In this document: piece by piece, positions 9,450 through 22,462 of the stretch
Layout of the letters: every line of letters begins with the position of its first letter
Numbering within the stretch: position 1 is the first letter of the stretch
Assembly: GCF_963678635.1 (NCBI RefSeq)
Contig: NC_087065.1
Coordinates: 74,907,345-74,971,344, forward strand
DNA: 64,000 bases
DNA from: Symsagittifera roscoffensis
Taxonomy: Eukaryota > Xenacoelomorpha > Acoela > Convolutidae
Reading direction: 5' to 3'
Position numbers and translations under genes: made by a program
The notes under the pieces: generated by a model
The model's database searches: none
What the model was told of the DNA's origin: nothing
Seen by the model: the letters and a program-made list of their open reading frames with translations, nothing else

Positions 9450-12400
9450 GAATGCTAGGCGGCAGTTTTATACAAGCTTTTTATGCGGTTTTCTGTGAAT
9501 AGTGTTAATAATATGCTTGTCGGTGAAGACTTACCAAGCAGATATCGTCAATTTACCATAAAAATGGACAAAAACTCAAAATATGGATAAATTCTTCAAT
9601 CATCAGATGAAGGGTCATAAGTTTGAACGAGCAAAATTCTATTTCGATGGTCTTAAAAATTGTGATTTGTTCGACGATCCGATTTCCTAGAAGCAAAAGG
9701 TTCCCACTCCTTATGCTCAAGTAAATTTTTTATCTTTAAATTCAAAACAGATAAAAGACTAATGAATTGAACCTGATTACGAAAACGAGGAATTTTCTTT
9801 TAGCCCCCCCCTCCCTCGCAGGCGTCAGATCGTGAAAGTTTGGTCCAAAATCGTACGACAACAAATTGAAAGAAACTAGCATCCTAACTACAATTGTATT
9901 ATATATTTTGGCAGAAAAAAAATGATTTAACTTCAGTCTAATGTTGGAGGGAAACATTCAATTTTTGATGCAACTTTGAATGTCTTCAAAAAGCTTCTAG
10001 ATTTTTCTACTTGCAGTTTGATGTATTGTAACATATCTATAAATTCATGGTGAATGCTTTTCTATGCACATTTAATCAGATGTATAATCTTGCGCTCTGT
10101 AGCAAAAAAATATGTTCGTTTCTTTTTCGTTCTCTTCAATTTATCTTGAAACTTCAGCTAAAACAAGGCAGTCATCATTCTTGGATAAGGAGTTGGAAAT
10201 CTAATTTGATCGGCTTTTCCTGACATTCAGAATTTTTTTAAGAGTTTAAAATATGATCTAAATGAAAGCGGGGAGAAACTGGGATCCTTAATGGTTAAAT
10301 GTAAAATAGGATCCACGACTTTTTACCCTAGTCCAAACTACCCTATACCAACCCACCCAATACCATTCTACCCTAGAAAACAATTGAAACTAATCCCATC
10401 TTGTCAAAGAACCCGTAACAGAACATTTCCGAACAAATCGAAGAACCATTAAAATTGACCAAAGATTAATTGCCGCACGTGAATAAAATATCAAAACAAA
10501 AAAAGTTGTTTGCCTGTTCAAAATATAAATGAGTTCAAAATATTAACGAACAGAAACTTTAACCCAATTTTGTGAAAGAAAAGCGTTGCGATTGTTTTTA
10601 AAGGAGCAAAAGTCGCATCACTTATTTTTAAAGGATCAAAAGTCGATATAGCTTAGTCGATAACGCATGTGTTTTAAAATTGAGAGTTCGACAGATCAAG
10701 TCGCCCAGAAATCAAAATTTGAATGAAATTCAAAAGTTACTGAATGTTTGACTAGTTGATCACAAAAACAAAGGGTAGACATGCCAGGATCTGGGCGCTG
10801 AGTGAAAGAAAAAAATCTTCAGATTTTGACCTCTATAACCTCCCAAAATATCAGCCCTCTACGGAAACAGTAAGTTCAAAATGTTTCTTAGAAGATCAAT
10901 TAAACTTTATATAGAACATTCACAAAACTTGATAAATTAAACAGAATTAGGGATAACTTAATTGCGCAAGAGGATACAAATGGAAACTTTGTTAAAATTG
11001 TTGCCATTGTTTTTTCCTTTTCTGAAAGTATTCTCAGTATTTCTTGCGACTGTGGTCGCTGTTTCCACCACTGCATTCAATACACTGGATTTTGATTTGT
11101 ACAATCCTACTTGGTTTGCTTCAGAACCCTGTGAATAGTTGAAGGGCTTCTATTAAAGAAAACAACGCCAAGATGGCAGCCTTCTACAGCATTTCTTGTC
11201 CTGATTAATCCAGCAGCTGTTTCTGCGGAAAGATTCCGAGAGTTTAATGGAAATACAGGGTCACGAGATTTTCTTCTGATGGTTTATTTTTTGATGTAGT
11301 TGCCTTGGAAGAATGAGGCTCCCTCATCAAGTTTTCTGGTGATGTTTCCATCGAGATCGAACTTGTCAGATAATTTTTGATCTACTTTATAACCAAGGCG
11401 AAAACGGCAGTGACCGTTTCAACTGGTACAAAACTTTTAGCTGGAATTACGCGAAACGACAAATTGAGTTCGTGACTAGTTTTATAGTGGTTTTAATCCC
11501 TTTTCGTTTGTTTTTCGGTTGAACGCTGGACATACACAAAAAAAACCATGAGCAACGCTTCTATTTGATGACTGGCGAAAGCATTAATTGCTGCTCGTTC
11601 AAAATTGAGGAGAAAGCTGCGAGGCTTGGTGTTTAGGTGATCGCTGACAAGCGCTTCGCTAACTTATTGTGTATGGTCTCGTTTAATTGAAAACAGTGCC
11701 CAAATGCAGGGTAGTATAATCCAAAGAAATAATTGTGGATAGTATAAACTTAATAAAACTGAAAAGGGCAACCTTTGAAGGTTCCGTCAAGGAGCCAAAC
11801 ATCTTGATGTAGTATCAAATTCTAGATATTGTCGCGATCTCCAAAAATTAGCACTATTTCAATATCTTCAGTGCCGCTGTCGAAGACGCAAAAATGTTTT
11901 TGCTGCTTCGTTATCTCAAAATGTCGGTCGACAGTTGGACGCACTGTGGGTTTCTCAATTTTTTTCTGCCCATTGAGGCCCCGGTTAATCGCCGACCGGC
12001 AAGGAAGAGCTAATTGAGGCTTTTTGTATGGACACAGATTGCACACATTTTGCTATAAAGCTGCTAGTGACTGGTAATTGCTGAATGTTTCTGTTTCCTT
12101 TTCTGCACGAAAAACTTTGCGTCTGAACGACAGAAAGTATTCATAGCTTATGTTCATTTCTACAGGAAATGAGATCTTTATCTCGGGCTATTGCTATTGT
12201 TTTGCATTTATGAGGCTCCTACATTCCAGTGAAAGTTTCATTTCTTTGTTTCTTGTTTCTTAGTAAACTTACCGCCATCAATCACAATTGTTTTTTCTGA
12301 TTCTGTTTGGGTAGACCCCAAAATTTTGATGTTATGTGAAGAAAAACTGATATAATGGGATGAAATGTTTCTTTTTTGTACGGGATTAAAATAATTTGTG

Positions 12401-12533
12401 ATTAAAAACTGTTAATTGAGACAAATTCAGATTTTGTGGCTAAATTTATGAAAGTGGTCTCTTGAACAATTGCTTCAAGTACAAGACTTAATTCAAGTTC
12501 AAAAATTTGGAAGTTATTGAATTAACACGTGCT
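9450..12533. other. Non-coding 3' flank inside duplication unit 1
   Basis: I see no supportable gene. The sequence is AT-rich and has a diverged counterpart at 16110-18370. Short ORFs such as 11822-12046 are not conserved in the counterpart. Confidence 0.5.
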
Positions 12534-12733
12534 NNNNNNNNNNNNNNNNNNNNNNNNNNNNNNNNNNNNNNNNNNNNNNNNNNNNNNNNNNNNNNNNNNN
12601 NNNNNNNNNNNNNNNNNNNNNNNNNNNNNNNNNNNNNNNNNNNNNNNNNNNNNNNNNNNNNNNNNNNNNNNNNNNNNNNNNNNNNNNNNNNNNNNNNNNN
12701 NNNNNNNNNNNNNNNNNNNNNNNNNNNNNNNNN
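12534..12733. other. Assembly gap (200 N)
   Basis: A run of exactly 200 N sits at the junction between the two duplication units. ORFs drawn across it are artefacts. Confidence 0.99.
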
Positions 12734-15200
12734 TTTTCATAAAGTTTTGGGACTTAAAGACTGCCATTTTTCGACAGGAAACGCGTGATATAGTTTGTTC
12801 TATTAACACGTAAACGGAAGTTTAATCCATCTTAGAAATCATTTCAAGTTGAATTGAGGCATGCTATTTGGCATGCTATTGATACTTTGGTATCTGCAAA
12901 AAAAAACAAATTGTACGTTTTTGCGATGGTTTTAAACGAAAATGATGATTTTCAACAAAAAAAATCTTAAGCTTGTTTTTTTTTGAAAACTTCATAGAGG
13001 GCAGCCAGAACATTCAAGTTGGCACTGAAACGAGTTTTATTGTGATTTTCTATTCTTTAGTTGGTCTGACAAGTAAACTAGTCAACTTCACAATAAAAAC
13101 TTAGTTGTTAATTATGGAATATAATAGTTTGATTACAAATACTTTACAATAATATAAAAAGCAAAAAAATGAAGAAAAAATTCCAAATAAATTAGTTGTT
13201 AATCATTGAATATGATAGTTTAATTACAAATACCTTACAATAATACAAAAATCAAAAAAATGAAAACAAATTTAAGCAGTATAGTTGCAGTATATTTTGC
13301 AGTATCGTTTTGCCGAGAAAAATCGTTTCGACTTTAATCGATCAATTTTATCCACAAAAAAAACACAATTAACCATGGAAAATATTTGAAGAAATACTTC
13401 GACCGTCGGAAACTTAAACTCAGAAACAAAATGGCAGTAAAAAACCACTTTGAGGTTTTGCGACCCAAGCATGCTACATTTTTCGACCGACTTGACCCGA
13501 AAATGTATGTTTCCACAGAATAAGTCTGCAAAAGTCTATATAGCTTCTGCAAAGCAAAAGTTCTGTTGTTTTCATTTGTTAAATTTTTAAGAGATGATAG
13601 CACTTGCACTGGATGTACTTGAACTTTGTTTTTGGTCTATCAATTTTTTTTGCAAGAACGTCTTAAAAATCGAAACTCGTTGCATTAAAATTTTAACATA
13701 TAGTGTATGTTTTGAAAGTGTAATTTTCATGCTGTTTTATTCGGAAAAATGTAGCTTCTTGGACCTTCGTCTAAGATCTTTGTGGACCTGTGTTGCATTT
13801 TCTGAGTTCAACTGTGTTTTGATACTCTGTTTTGACTGTATTTGACTACACTTTGATTTTAGGTTACACTTAGTCTCGAATCTTTGTTAGACGTTGTGTT
13901 CAACTATGGTTCAATTTAGAGTTGGGCTGTACTGGATTCTCTTGCTACAACTTTCGCACCTTAAATGATGAAAACTGAAACCAAAAAATTACGAAAGTTG
14001 ATTAATTTTACCAATGAACCTGAAGCGAATCTCTAGATTTTTAACACAAAATAGTAAAAAATGGAATTAAACGCATTCAAGAATTCACTTGGTCTCAGAT
14101 TTGCGCAATGTACGCAGAAGAATGGCAACTATTTGAGGAAAAAATTGTTTCAGGCTGTGTTAAATGAGTCGGCTTTGTATGTATTGGCCTGTTTCGTGAG
14201 GACACAATTGATAGTAAATTAGAGAAAAGCAAAACTTGTCGAGGAGTTGTTTGCAATATTTTGTATTTTAATGCGAAGCCTTGAAGTTTCCGAAGTTTTC
14301 TTGAGTTTTTTTTCGGCTGAAAAAGAGACGGAACTATGGAAAAAAAATCTTTATAGCTTTAAAAAAACTAGCTTTACAAAAGAAGATCACAGGTGAAATG
14401 TTTTATGATCGAGCTACAAACAATGGTATTTTCCTGTTGGTTCAGAAAATTTAAAAATTTCCTCCAATAAGACTCAGTTAAAAAGTCGAAATATGATTGA
14501 ATAAAAAACCACCCCAAACATAAATAATCCACTTTTTTCGAAAGTCGAAACAATAATATAAACAATTTGAAACAAGACTGCTCGCATTAGGGCAAAGCTA
14601 GAAAGTTCCAATTTCTTTTGAAGGTCTGACAAGAAGAGTTTGCTTATAAACAAATTGATGAAGGTGTCTAAAAATAAAAAAAAATGTTGAGATTTTTTTA
14701 AATTATCACCCCACACGCTATGTTAAATACAAATAAGTATGTTTTACTTAAGTATGTTAAATACAAATAGACCAACTAACATGTCTCAATCAGATTGGAA
14801 TTACTTGTAACTTGGATTAATAGCACAAAATATCGGCCCCCTAACATCTTTAAACCCCCATAAACTTCAACTAAAACTTTCAAACGATGATCACAGGTGA
14901 AATGATGGTCTTTTTAAATTTGAGCCCAAGGCAACCATACTTTTCGAATGATATTAAAAAGTTCCGTAAAAAGGGGCTGGTTAAAAACTCGAAGTTTGTC
15001 TGGAGAAAAAACCACCCCGAGCACAAGCATTCCGCCACTTTTTCAAAAGTCGGAACAATAAATTGATTTCGTAATACAGAGCAACTAAGCGGCCATGCTT
15101 TGGAAGCAGCAGAAACATTTTTGCTGATATTCGTTGTTTTAATTTGAGGTTTTTATTTTTAAACCCCCCCTCCTCTGCTTATTGTTTGTTGAATTTACAG

Positions 15201-15375
15201 CATGGAGCGCAACAGATTTCTGAGGGACAAAGACATCAACCCCTCCCAGCAAAGTCTGCAGGTGGAACAGCTGGTGCGCAATCAGCAGAAGGAAAAGGCC
15301 ATCCTAAAAGGCTATGCCATTCGTGTCACGTTCGCATTCGTACCCCAAGCACTGCGATACATCCTCGCATTGATG
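15201..15375 (+). CDS. Putative GPCR exon, copy 2 (ICL3 and TM6-like)
   Basis: The acceptor GTTGAATTTACAG and donor ATG|GTCAAC are in the same positions as in copy 1. The encoded 58 residues are identical to copy 1, with synonymous changes only. I see no copy of the TM5-like exon between 9.4 and 15.2 kb. This copy could be an alternative 3' exon pair for the exon at 5056, or part of a second gene whose 5' exons were not duplicated. Confidence 0.55.
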
Positions 15376-15751
15376 GTCAACACATAAGAGCTGTGAAATA
15401 CAATAATAAAAAAATCAATTTTGCTTTTAGCGATTTAATTTATCAAAAATAGGACGGAAAAAGTGACCAAATCGAGCCGGTTATTTATAACTGGCTGAGC
15501 GTTTTTCTTCATTTTTCTAAAAGACAAAATTTTTGTTAACAAAAAATTGCTTTTCTTCCTCGCTAGATATTTTTTTTTCTAAAAGCAGCACTCATATTTA
15601 TTCGAAGTAATATTCTTGGTTAAAGTTTTGGCAGGATTGTTTCGAATCAAACAAATTTTTTTTTGTTGAGGCAATGGAAACATTTTTTTAGTGAATGAAA
15701 CAGAAAAAGTCTTTTTTTGAGTTCATCAGATTTTACTTCACAGCTCATTAG

Positions 15752-16075
15752 GTCATGATATCTAAGAATGGGCCACAGTCACTACTAGTCGGCCATACAA
15801 TACCCGCCCTGCTTTTTAAGCAGTTCGTTCTCCTAGCTGTAATTGGAGCCGCTTGCTTCAGCTCTTTCATACACTGTTTCTCCCAGACGAAGCTGAAAGA
15901 CGCGGCCAAGAAACTGCTCACGAAGCAACAACGTCCGAATCAAAACGACAACGGGGTCCTGATGGTGCGCCGCGACAGGCCCAATAGGCTTCGGGTGGCG
16001 ACATCGACCCCACGGCTTACACCATTGTCGCCATCGCCGTCGCCGTCGCCGAACCTTCTGGCCAATGAAAAGTGA
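15752..16075 (+). CDS. Putative GPCR last exon, copy 2 (TM7-like and tail)
   Basis: The acceptor, phase and membrane segment are the same as in copy 1. Differences are minor: one Met-to-Leu change in the tail and one extra Ser-Pro pair in the SPSPSP run. The reading frame is intact to TGA at 16073. Conservation of the frame beside diverged flanks suggests that the protein-coding sequence is under constraint. Confidence 0.55.
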   Translation, partial: VMISKNGPQSLLVGHTIPALLFKQFVLLAVIGAACFSSFIHCFSQTKLKDAAKKLLTKQQRPNQNDNGVLMVRRDRPNRLRVATSTPRLTPLSPSPSPSPNLLANEK

Positions 16076-18370
16076 CACCGCCCAGCTACTCGGAATGCGG
16101 AATTTTTGTGGAATGCTTGGCGGCAGTTTTATACAAGCTTTTTATGCGGTTTGCTGTGAATATTGTCAATAATATGCTTGTCGGTGAAGACTAATGAAGC
16201 AGGTATCGTCAATTTACCATAAAAATGGACAAAAACTCAAAATATTGATAAATTGTTCAATCATCAGATGAAGGGTCATAAGTTTGAACGAGCAAAATTC
16301 TTTTTCGAGGTCTTAAAAATTGTGGTATAGTCGACGATCCGACTTCCTAGAAGCAAAAGGCTCCCACTCCTTATGCTCAAGTAATTTTTTTATCTTTAAA
16401 TTGAAAACAGATAAAAGACTAATGAATTGAACCTGATTACGAAAACGAGCATTTTTCTTTTAGCCCCCCCCCCCCTCTCAGGCGTCAGATCGTGAAATTG
16501 TAGTCCAAAATCTTACGACATCAAATTGAAAGAAACTAGCATCCTAACTACAATGGTATTATATATTTTGGCAGGAAAAATTATTAAACTTCAGTCTAAT
16601 GTTGGAGGGGAAGTTTCAATTTTTGATGCAACTTTGAATGTCTTCAAAAAGCTTCTAGATTTTTCTTCTTGCAGTTTGATGTCTTGTAACATATCTATAA
16701 TTTCATGGTGCATGTTGTCCCATTAGACATTTAATCAGATGTATAATCTTGCGTTCTGTAGCAAAAAAAAATGTTTGTTTCTTTCTCTTCAATTTATCTT
16801 GAAACTTCTTGAAAAAAGGCAGTCATCATGCTTGGATAAGGAGTTGGAAATCTTATTTGATCGGCTTTTCCTGACATTCAGAATTTCTTTAAGAGTTTAA
16901 AATATGATCTAAATGAAAGCGGAGAGAAGCAGTGATCCTTGATAGTTAAATGTAATACGGGTTCCACGACTTTCTACCCAGTCCAAACAACCCTATACCA
17001 ACCCACCCAATACCTTTCTACCCTATGAAAGCAATTGAAACCTTTCCCGTACTGTCGAAGAATCCTTAACAGTACATTTCCGAACAAATCAAAGAACCAT
17101 CAATATTGACCAAAGAATACAAAAGCAAGAAAACAAAAGCCTTAAAGCAACGATCCGGTGTGATGACTAGCGAAAGCATTAATTGCCGCACGTTCAAAAT
17201 TGAGGAGAAAGCTGCGAGTCTCGGTGTTTATGTGATCGCTGATAAGCGCTTTGCTACCTTTTTGTATATGTGCTCTTTTCATTGAAAACAGTGCGTAAAT
17301 GCACGGAGATAAATCCAGAGAAATGATTGTGGATTGTATTAAGTTGATAAAACTGAAAAGGGCAACCTTGAATGTTCTGTCGAAGAGCCAAACATCTTGA
17401 TGTAATATCAGATTCTAGATTTTGTCGCAAACTTCAACGCCGCTATCGAAGACGCAAAAATTTTCTTGCTGCTTCGTTATGTCAAACTACCTAACGACAA
17501 TTGGAAGCACTGTGGGTCTCTCATTTGACTTCGGTCGTTTGATGGCCCGATTAATCGCCGTCAGGCAAAGAAGAGCTAATTGAGCGGCTTTTTCTTCGGA
17601 AACAGACTGCAGACAAGTAGCTATAAAGCTGCTAGTGACTGGTACTTGCTGTGAGCTCCTGTTTCCGTTTCTGCACGAAAAATATTGTGTTTGAACGATA
17701 GGAAATTTCTTAGTGAGTGTGTTAAATTCTACGGATGAAAGGATCGTTAGCTCAGGTTATTGCTGTCGTTTTGCTTTTGTGGGACCCTCACCTTCCAGTG
17801 AAAGTTTCAGTTCTTTTTTCCTGTTTTTTAGTAAATTCAGGGCCACCAATTACATGTGTTTCTGATTCCGTTTGCATGAACCCCAAAACATTTGACTCAA
17901 TTTTTTTTAAAAATTTCACTCCAAGGAAAACTGATATAACGAGATGAGATCTTTTATTTATCTATGGCATTAAAGTAATTTGGGATTTAAATCTGTTAAT
18001 TGAGACAAATATCAAATGTTGAGGCTGAAACTGCTGCTTGTACCAGTCACTAGCAGCTTAATAGTTTTTTAGTAAACTCGTGGCCATAAATTACAAGTGT
18101 TTCTAAAATCCGTTTGCATAGACCCCAAATAATTTGACTCAAATTTTTAAAAGTTATTCCAGGTAAAACTGATATAACGAGATGAAATGTTTTATTTTTG
18201 TATGGGAATAAAGTAATTTGGGGTTAACACCTGTTAATTGGGACAAATTTCCATTTTTGTGGCTGAAATTGCTATCTAGTCTCTTGGACAAATTTTTTTA
18301 AATGGAAGACTCAATTTGAGTCCAAAAATTTGGACCTAAATGAACAAACACGTGCTGTTTTAATTCTTAT

Positions 18371-19494
18371 TCTGATCAGCACTTCAAAAAATTACATTAA
18401 TAATGTGTCAAATCGACACAAGTTAGATTTATAAATAGGTCAGATTAGGATAGATTAGATTGGTATAGTGTAATTGGTATGTAGGGTATAATAGCAAAGA
18501 GTAGAATGGTAGAACGTAGTTTGTAATAGGGTATATTGTCATGCCACCGTAATACAGTCTAAGTTAGAAATTGCAGGAAGAAATTTTTACTCAAGTCTAG
18601 CCAAAAAAAATTCGTTAATGGCATTGATTGCAATGAAAAACAAAGCAACAAAGTAGGTATAATATTTCCAGATAAGTACTTAAACTGACTTCATTAAAAA
18701 ATTAATTTGATTCTATTAATTTGACTCCCTTAGAAAAATGTCATGCAATTTTGACATTTTTCTTCAGTAAGCGATCACTTCAACAAATACTGCTCATTAT
18801 GCAGGGTTCCATCATGAAAACTTTTTTAACAGCACAGATTCATTTCATTTGAAAATCATGAAAAAATGCAGCACAACTGAGTTCTCAGAATTGCAGTGTT
18901 TTTTGTCGGTGATAGAAAGAACTAAAGTAACGAAATTAAAAAATCGGTCTAAATCTTTCCGTTGGAGTAAACCGTTACATAAAAATAAGGTAATAAGGTC
19001 AACGGTTGGTAAGTGGTGCAGTTATTTCTAAAGTATCTTATCTGCGTCAACATGGATGCAAAAAAAGCTATATCACGGCCAGTTTGTTGATTCTGTTGAA
19101 AAATAAAATTTCCACAATGTCATTCAAATTTTGAGTACTGTTAGAATATATTTTGGTGTTGAATATAAACTTGATAACAAATTGAGGATCTTTTTTCTCC
19201 GCCACGAAATTTCAATCCAAAAATTATGATATTTTCTGAAATTTGTACCATTCATATTTCAATGGTAATAGACATGTTCACTGAAAAATATCGGATCAAA
19301 CTTCAATCAAACGCCGGAGATGATCAATAACTTCTGGATTGCTTTCGATTTTCATTTTCAAGTATTTTAACATATCTTTGGTACCTCGTTGTATGAGTAA
19401 ATATTGAATCCGTACGGATTGGCAATTATCTCGATAACTCAATAGAGAATGAAAAGGTAACTGAAAGATAATCTTTTACCCGTTGCTATTGCCT
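18371..19494. other. Non-coding AT-rich spacer
   Basis: No gene is seen. A short run of TAGGTTAGATTAGAT-like repeats lies around 18430-18540. Confidence 0.45.
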
Positions 19495-19601
19495 AATCAA
19501 TGCTCTCAGTTTACGGACTGGCCGTGATGTTCAAGGTCAGCTAACCTGGAGTACAATATATATAGATATGGAGTACAATATATATACAATATATATTCAT
19601 A

Positions 19602-19657
<56 letters not shown>

Positions 19658-19715
19658 ACTCCAGGTTAGCTGACCTTGAACATCACGGCCAATCCGTAAA
19701 CTGAGAGCATTGATT
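19495..19715. repeat. Foldback with (TA)n centre
   Basis: The left arm (19495-19565) and right arm (about 19650-19715) are near-perfect inverted copies, for example CAAGGTCAGCTAACCTGGAG and its complement. They flank a long (TA)n run. The structure can extrude as a hairpin of about 65-70 bp stem. It abuts the LTR end of the decayed element to its right. Confidence 0.85.
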
Positions 19716-19782
19716 GCTTATAAATATGTACATAAAAATTTATATGCACATCAACTGGTGAACGCCAATCCGGACGGATGAC

Positions 19783-19792
19783 ATTCCCCCTC
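19783..19792 (-). other. Candidate polypurine tract
   Basis: AGAGGGGGAA on the - strand lies immediately before the putative 3' LTR start TGTCATCCG. This is the position and composition expected for the plus-strand primer of reverse transcription. Confidence 0.5.
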
Positions 19793-19998
19793 TGACAACA
19801 AATTGAGTTGTGAGTCCAAGTGGGACTAAAATGAATTTTAATTTATTGAGTTTTTTGAGTCCTCGTGGGTCTTTTAGTTCTCTTTCCTTTCTGTGACCCT
19901 TCGAAGTTCCTCACCTTGCTTAATTCGGATTGTTTCGTCCCCCTCATCTTTTTTTTGTGTTCTTCAGTTGTTTCGATTTGTTCTTGCGCCGCCGTTTC

Positions 19999-21280
19999 CT
20001 ATTGATCTTTCTTGCCATCTTCCTTTGCCACATCTAGTATTGTTGCTTTGGTTTGTTTTGTTGGGCTATCGATTAGAGATACGAAGTCCATCACGTTGTC
20101 AGTTTCATGTTGACTAATGGGTTTGATTGTCTCCAGAAATTCAACACATGCAATAAATTCATGTGAGTTTTCTTGAAAACCCATCTCGTTTAAGAAATTT
20201 CTTAATGCTGCTGGATTGGTTTTGTTTCTTCTGTATTAGTCTGGTTGGTTTCTCGTGTAATGTAATGGTGAATTGCTGTTTTTATACTGTTTATCGGGAT
20301 TGGATTTCCTAATGCCTTACCCAACGTTAACCATCGCGCCCTTGTCGAATTTTTTGTCGCTTCTGTTTGTGCTGTTTGAGATTGTGGCTGTGGAGGTGGC
20401 TTTTTGACGTCAATCCCGTCAATTCCAGCTTGTTTTGGAGTCGGTTTCCCTCCCGATCGTTTGCCGGTTTGTGTTTTCGCCTCTTAATTACTCGGATTTC
20501 CTTCGTGTTTGTTGTTCCTTTTGGACAGTTTCCTGGGTAGCCCGTCTTATCGTCCTCCGCAAGTTTTGGATATTGCGTGGCGTTCGGTTGTTTAATGTCT
20601 GATATACTCTGTTGTGTGGTCGTCGTTCCTGTCTCGGTTTGGGTTTCCGAGTTTGTAAGTTTAAGTTCTGGTATTTTCTGCAATGGTTCTCGTTTAATGT
20701 TTACCTCGCTTTCTGACCAACACTGCAGATTGTGCAATATATCTTGGGCAATGGAGGGTACATCTTTTTTTTTCCGATCTCTTCCGGTGCAATGACGGCA
20801 ATACTGTGCCTTTTGGACAATAATTTTGAATAATTTTTCAAATAAGTCTAGCATCGCGGCTGCACTAGTTGCGTGAGATTTAGATTGTTTGTCAGAGCTG
20901 TTGTTTGTTTTTCGTCTATCATTAAGCAGTCCTACTTTACGTGCAGGCGAGTACCCGTAAGCCTCAATTCCTCCCAGTCTCTTTTCTTGTTGAGAATGAC
21001 GATTGGTTTAAAATTTCTATCTCTGCGGGTGTCTGATTACTATTACCGTTTGGAGGTTTCTTCGGTTTAATGGCGTGTCTTCCTCCGTTTCCGTGGCTGT
21101 TCCTTGGTCCATTAAAGCCATTACGCTCGCTACTATCATCTCGGGACTGGCTTCTAGTTGTTGAGTGTGGCTGGTCAATTTCGGTGGCGCCTGGTACGGG
21201 TTTGTCTCCTCCATCTGTTGTTGAGATGGGTCTACCCTGCTCACGCAATAATCATATTGCTCGTTGACTTCAACCGTCAA
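19999..21280 (-). pseudogene. Broken hydrophilic ORFs of the decayed element
   Basis: Overlapping frames at 21280-21017, 20854-20327 and 20184-19999 carry Gln/Thr-rich and Lys-rich segments. Frames shift several times. Near 20340-20030 the sense runs through segments such as ARWLTLGKALGNPIP and NEMGFQENSHEFIACVEFLE, which look like a real folded protein that has lost its frame. I do not recognise the family. Position and strand suggest a structural or accessory protein of the element. Confidence 0.4.
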
Positions 21281-22173
21281 ATCTGTTTGGGACTGTACGC
21301 CTTATCGTAGTCTTTGTTTGTGACTCCTTTAGTTGTGTTGTCGTTTGAGTTGAAGAAGTTGTTCCTTTGAGGTTGTCGGCCCTGTATATTGGTTTTTCTT
21401 GCGTGGTGGTTTTTCTCGAATCTCCTCGTCTATATCCTTGGGTGGGCTGGTCAGCTTTTCTGAGAACAACGTTTTTGGTAAGTTCTTCGATTGATTTAAT
21501 TGCTTCACGTGCATCCTTGATTCGTATTGGGCTCTTCCAGGTTTTTTGCGGTGAGGAACTCCAGCATTCCTGGGTCGTTATTGTTGTGCGGCGGTGATAT
21601 CGTGGATCTGATAGGCTCTCTTCTCTATCAGATTATCCTTGCAAAGTTATCTCCGTTTGTGTTCCTCGTGTTGTATTCAACTGCTTTTGTTTTCCGCTGC
21701 ATCTTTCTCGCGCCGATTCTGGGGTGAACTCTCCTTTAAATCCCTTGTTTTCAGTTCTTCGACTCGAATTTTTGTTTGTGAAATCAATTGATTTTAACGT
21801 TTCTGGTGAATGCTGATTTCTGGATGTAAATATGCTCGAATGATCGATCGTTTTTGCTTAGTTTTTTTTCTGACTGTGATCGGTATGCTTGGATTGTTTG
21901 AAATGAACTTGAGGTTGCTATTGAGTGGTTAGTTTCCTTTCAATTTCCGCGCGCGTTTCGATCAGCCGATTCGGCGCTTGATTCTGATTGGCTAATTGGT
22001 TTAGAATAACATTGTCAATCATTGCAAGATTGAAAATGAATAAGTTAATTGAAGGTACTACAAGCTCTTCATCGTACTCACCGGGGTAAAGCTAATACTA
22101 CCGGATTACTCGAGATGTAAGCTATTAGTCCATTTTTTTTTGCGTCAAAGTTAAATGGGATCAAACGATCAAT

Positions 22174-22362
22174 CTATCTAGTCAGCCTACTTCGACTGGT
22201 TTTTGATCTTTCACGGGAGTTTAATGCGCTGATTAAAGCATGACTGTAAAAATTTTTCGAACAAGGAATATTTGAAGTGTGTATTGCCCCTACGACCCCT
22301 AACAATTCCAACTCATATACGGAGTATTCTTCTTCTAGTGAGCTTAGAAGTTTGTCACCCAA
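22174..22362 (-). pseudogene. RNase H fragment of a gypsy-type polymerase
   Basis: The 62-codon frame contains SLEEEYSVYELELLGVVGAI and then ALISALNSRERSKTSRSRLTR. These match the order of the conserved E-containing helix and the following D-helix region of Ty3/gypsy RNase H. The usual TDH is degraded. RT upstream and integrase downstream are missing. Confidence 0.65.
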
Positions 22363-22462
22363 CCTTCATCTAGTAATTGTTCAAGTAATTATTATATACA
22401 GAAAGATGTAATTGTAATTATGTATATCAACTGGTTATTGCCAATCCAGGCGGATGACAATA

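Larger units (their letters stand above)
6585..12533 (+). repeat. Tandem duplication, unit 1 (carries GPCR exons)
   Basis: Unit 1 matches 12734-18370 in order along its length. Matching markers are the AAAGACTGCCATTTTTCGA block (6600 and 12760), ACAAAATGGCAGTA (7190 and 13426), the two exons, GAGGAGAAAGCTGCGAG (11609 and 17204) and the end ACACGTGCT (12525 and 18350). Non-coding parts have drifted with many indels, while the exons are nearly identical. Confidence 0.8.
12734..18370 (+). repeat. Tandem duplication, unit 2
   Basis: This is the counterpart of 6585-12533. Its beginning is cut by the gap. It includes about 2.4 kb of AT-rich non-coding DNA before the copy 2 exons and about 2.3 kb after them. 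I see no further gene in either part. Confidence 0.8.
19716..22462 (-). mobile_element. Decayed Ty3/gypsy-like element
   Basis: On the - strand, a purine tract AGAGGGGGAA (19783-19792) directly precedes TGTCATCCG. A second TGTCATCCGCC, followed by a similar CCAGTTGAT stretch, starts near 22459. I take these as the start of the 3' LTR and a truncated 5' LTR. Between them are an RNase H fragment and several hydrophilic broken frames, all on the - strand. Integrase is not recognisable. The structure is scrambled by deletions, so the boundaries are approximate. Confidence 0.5.

Noticed and set aside
12507-12813. ORFs spanning the N run
   Set aside because: They consist almost entirely of unknown residues from the assembly gap.
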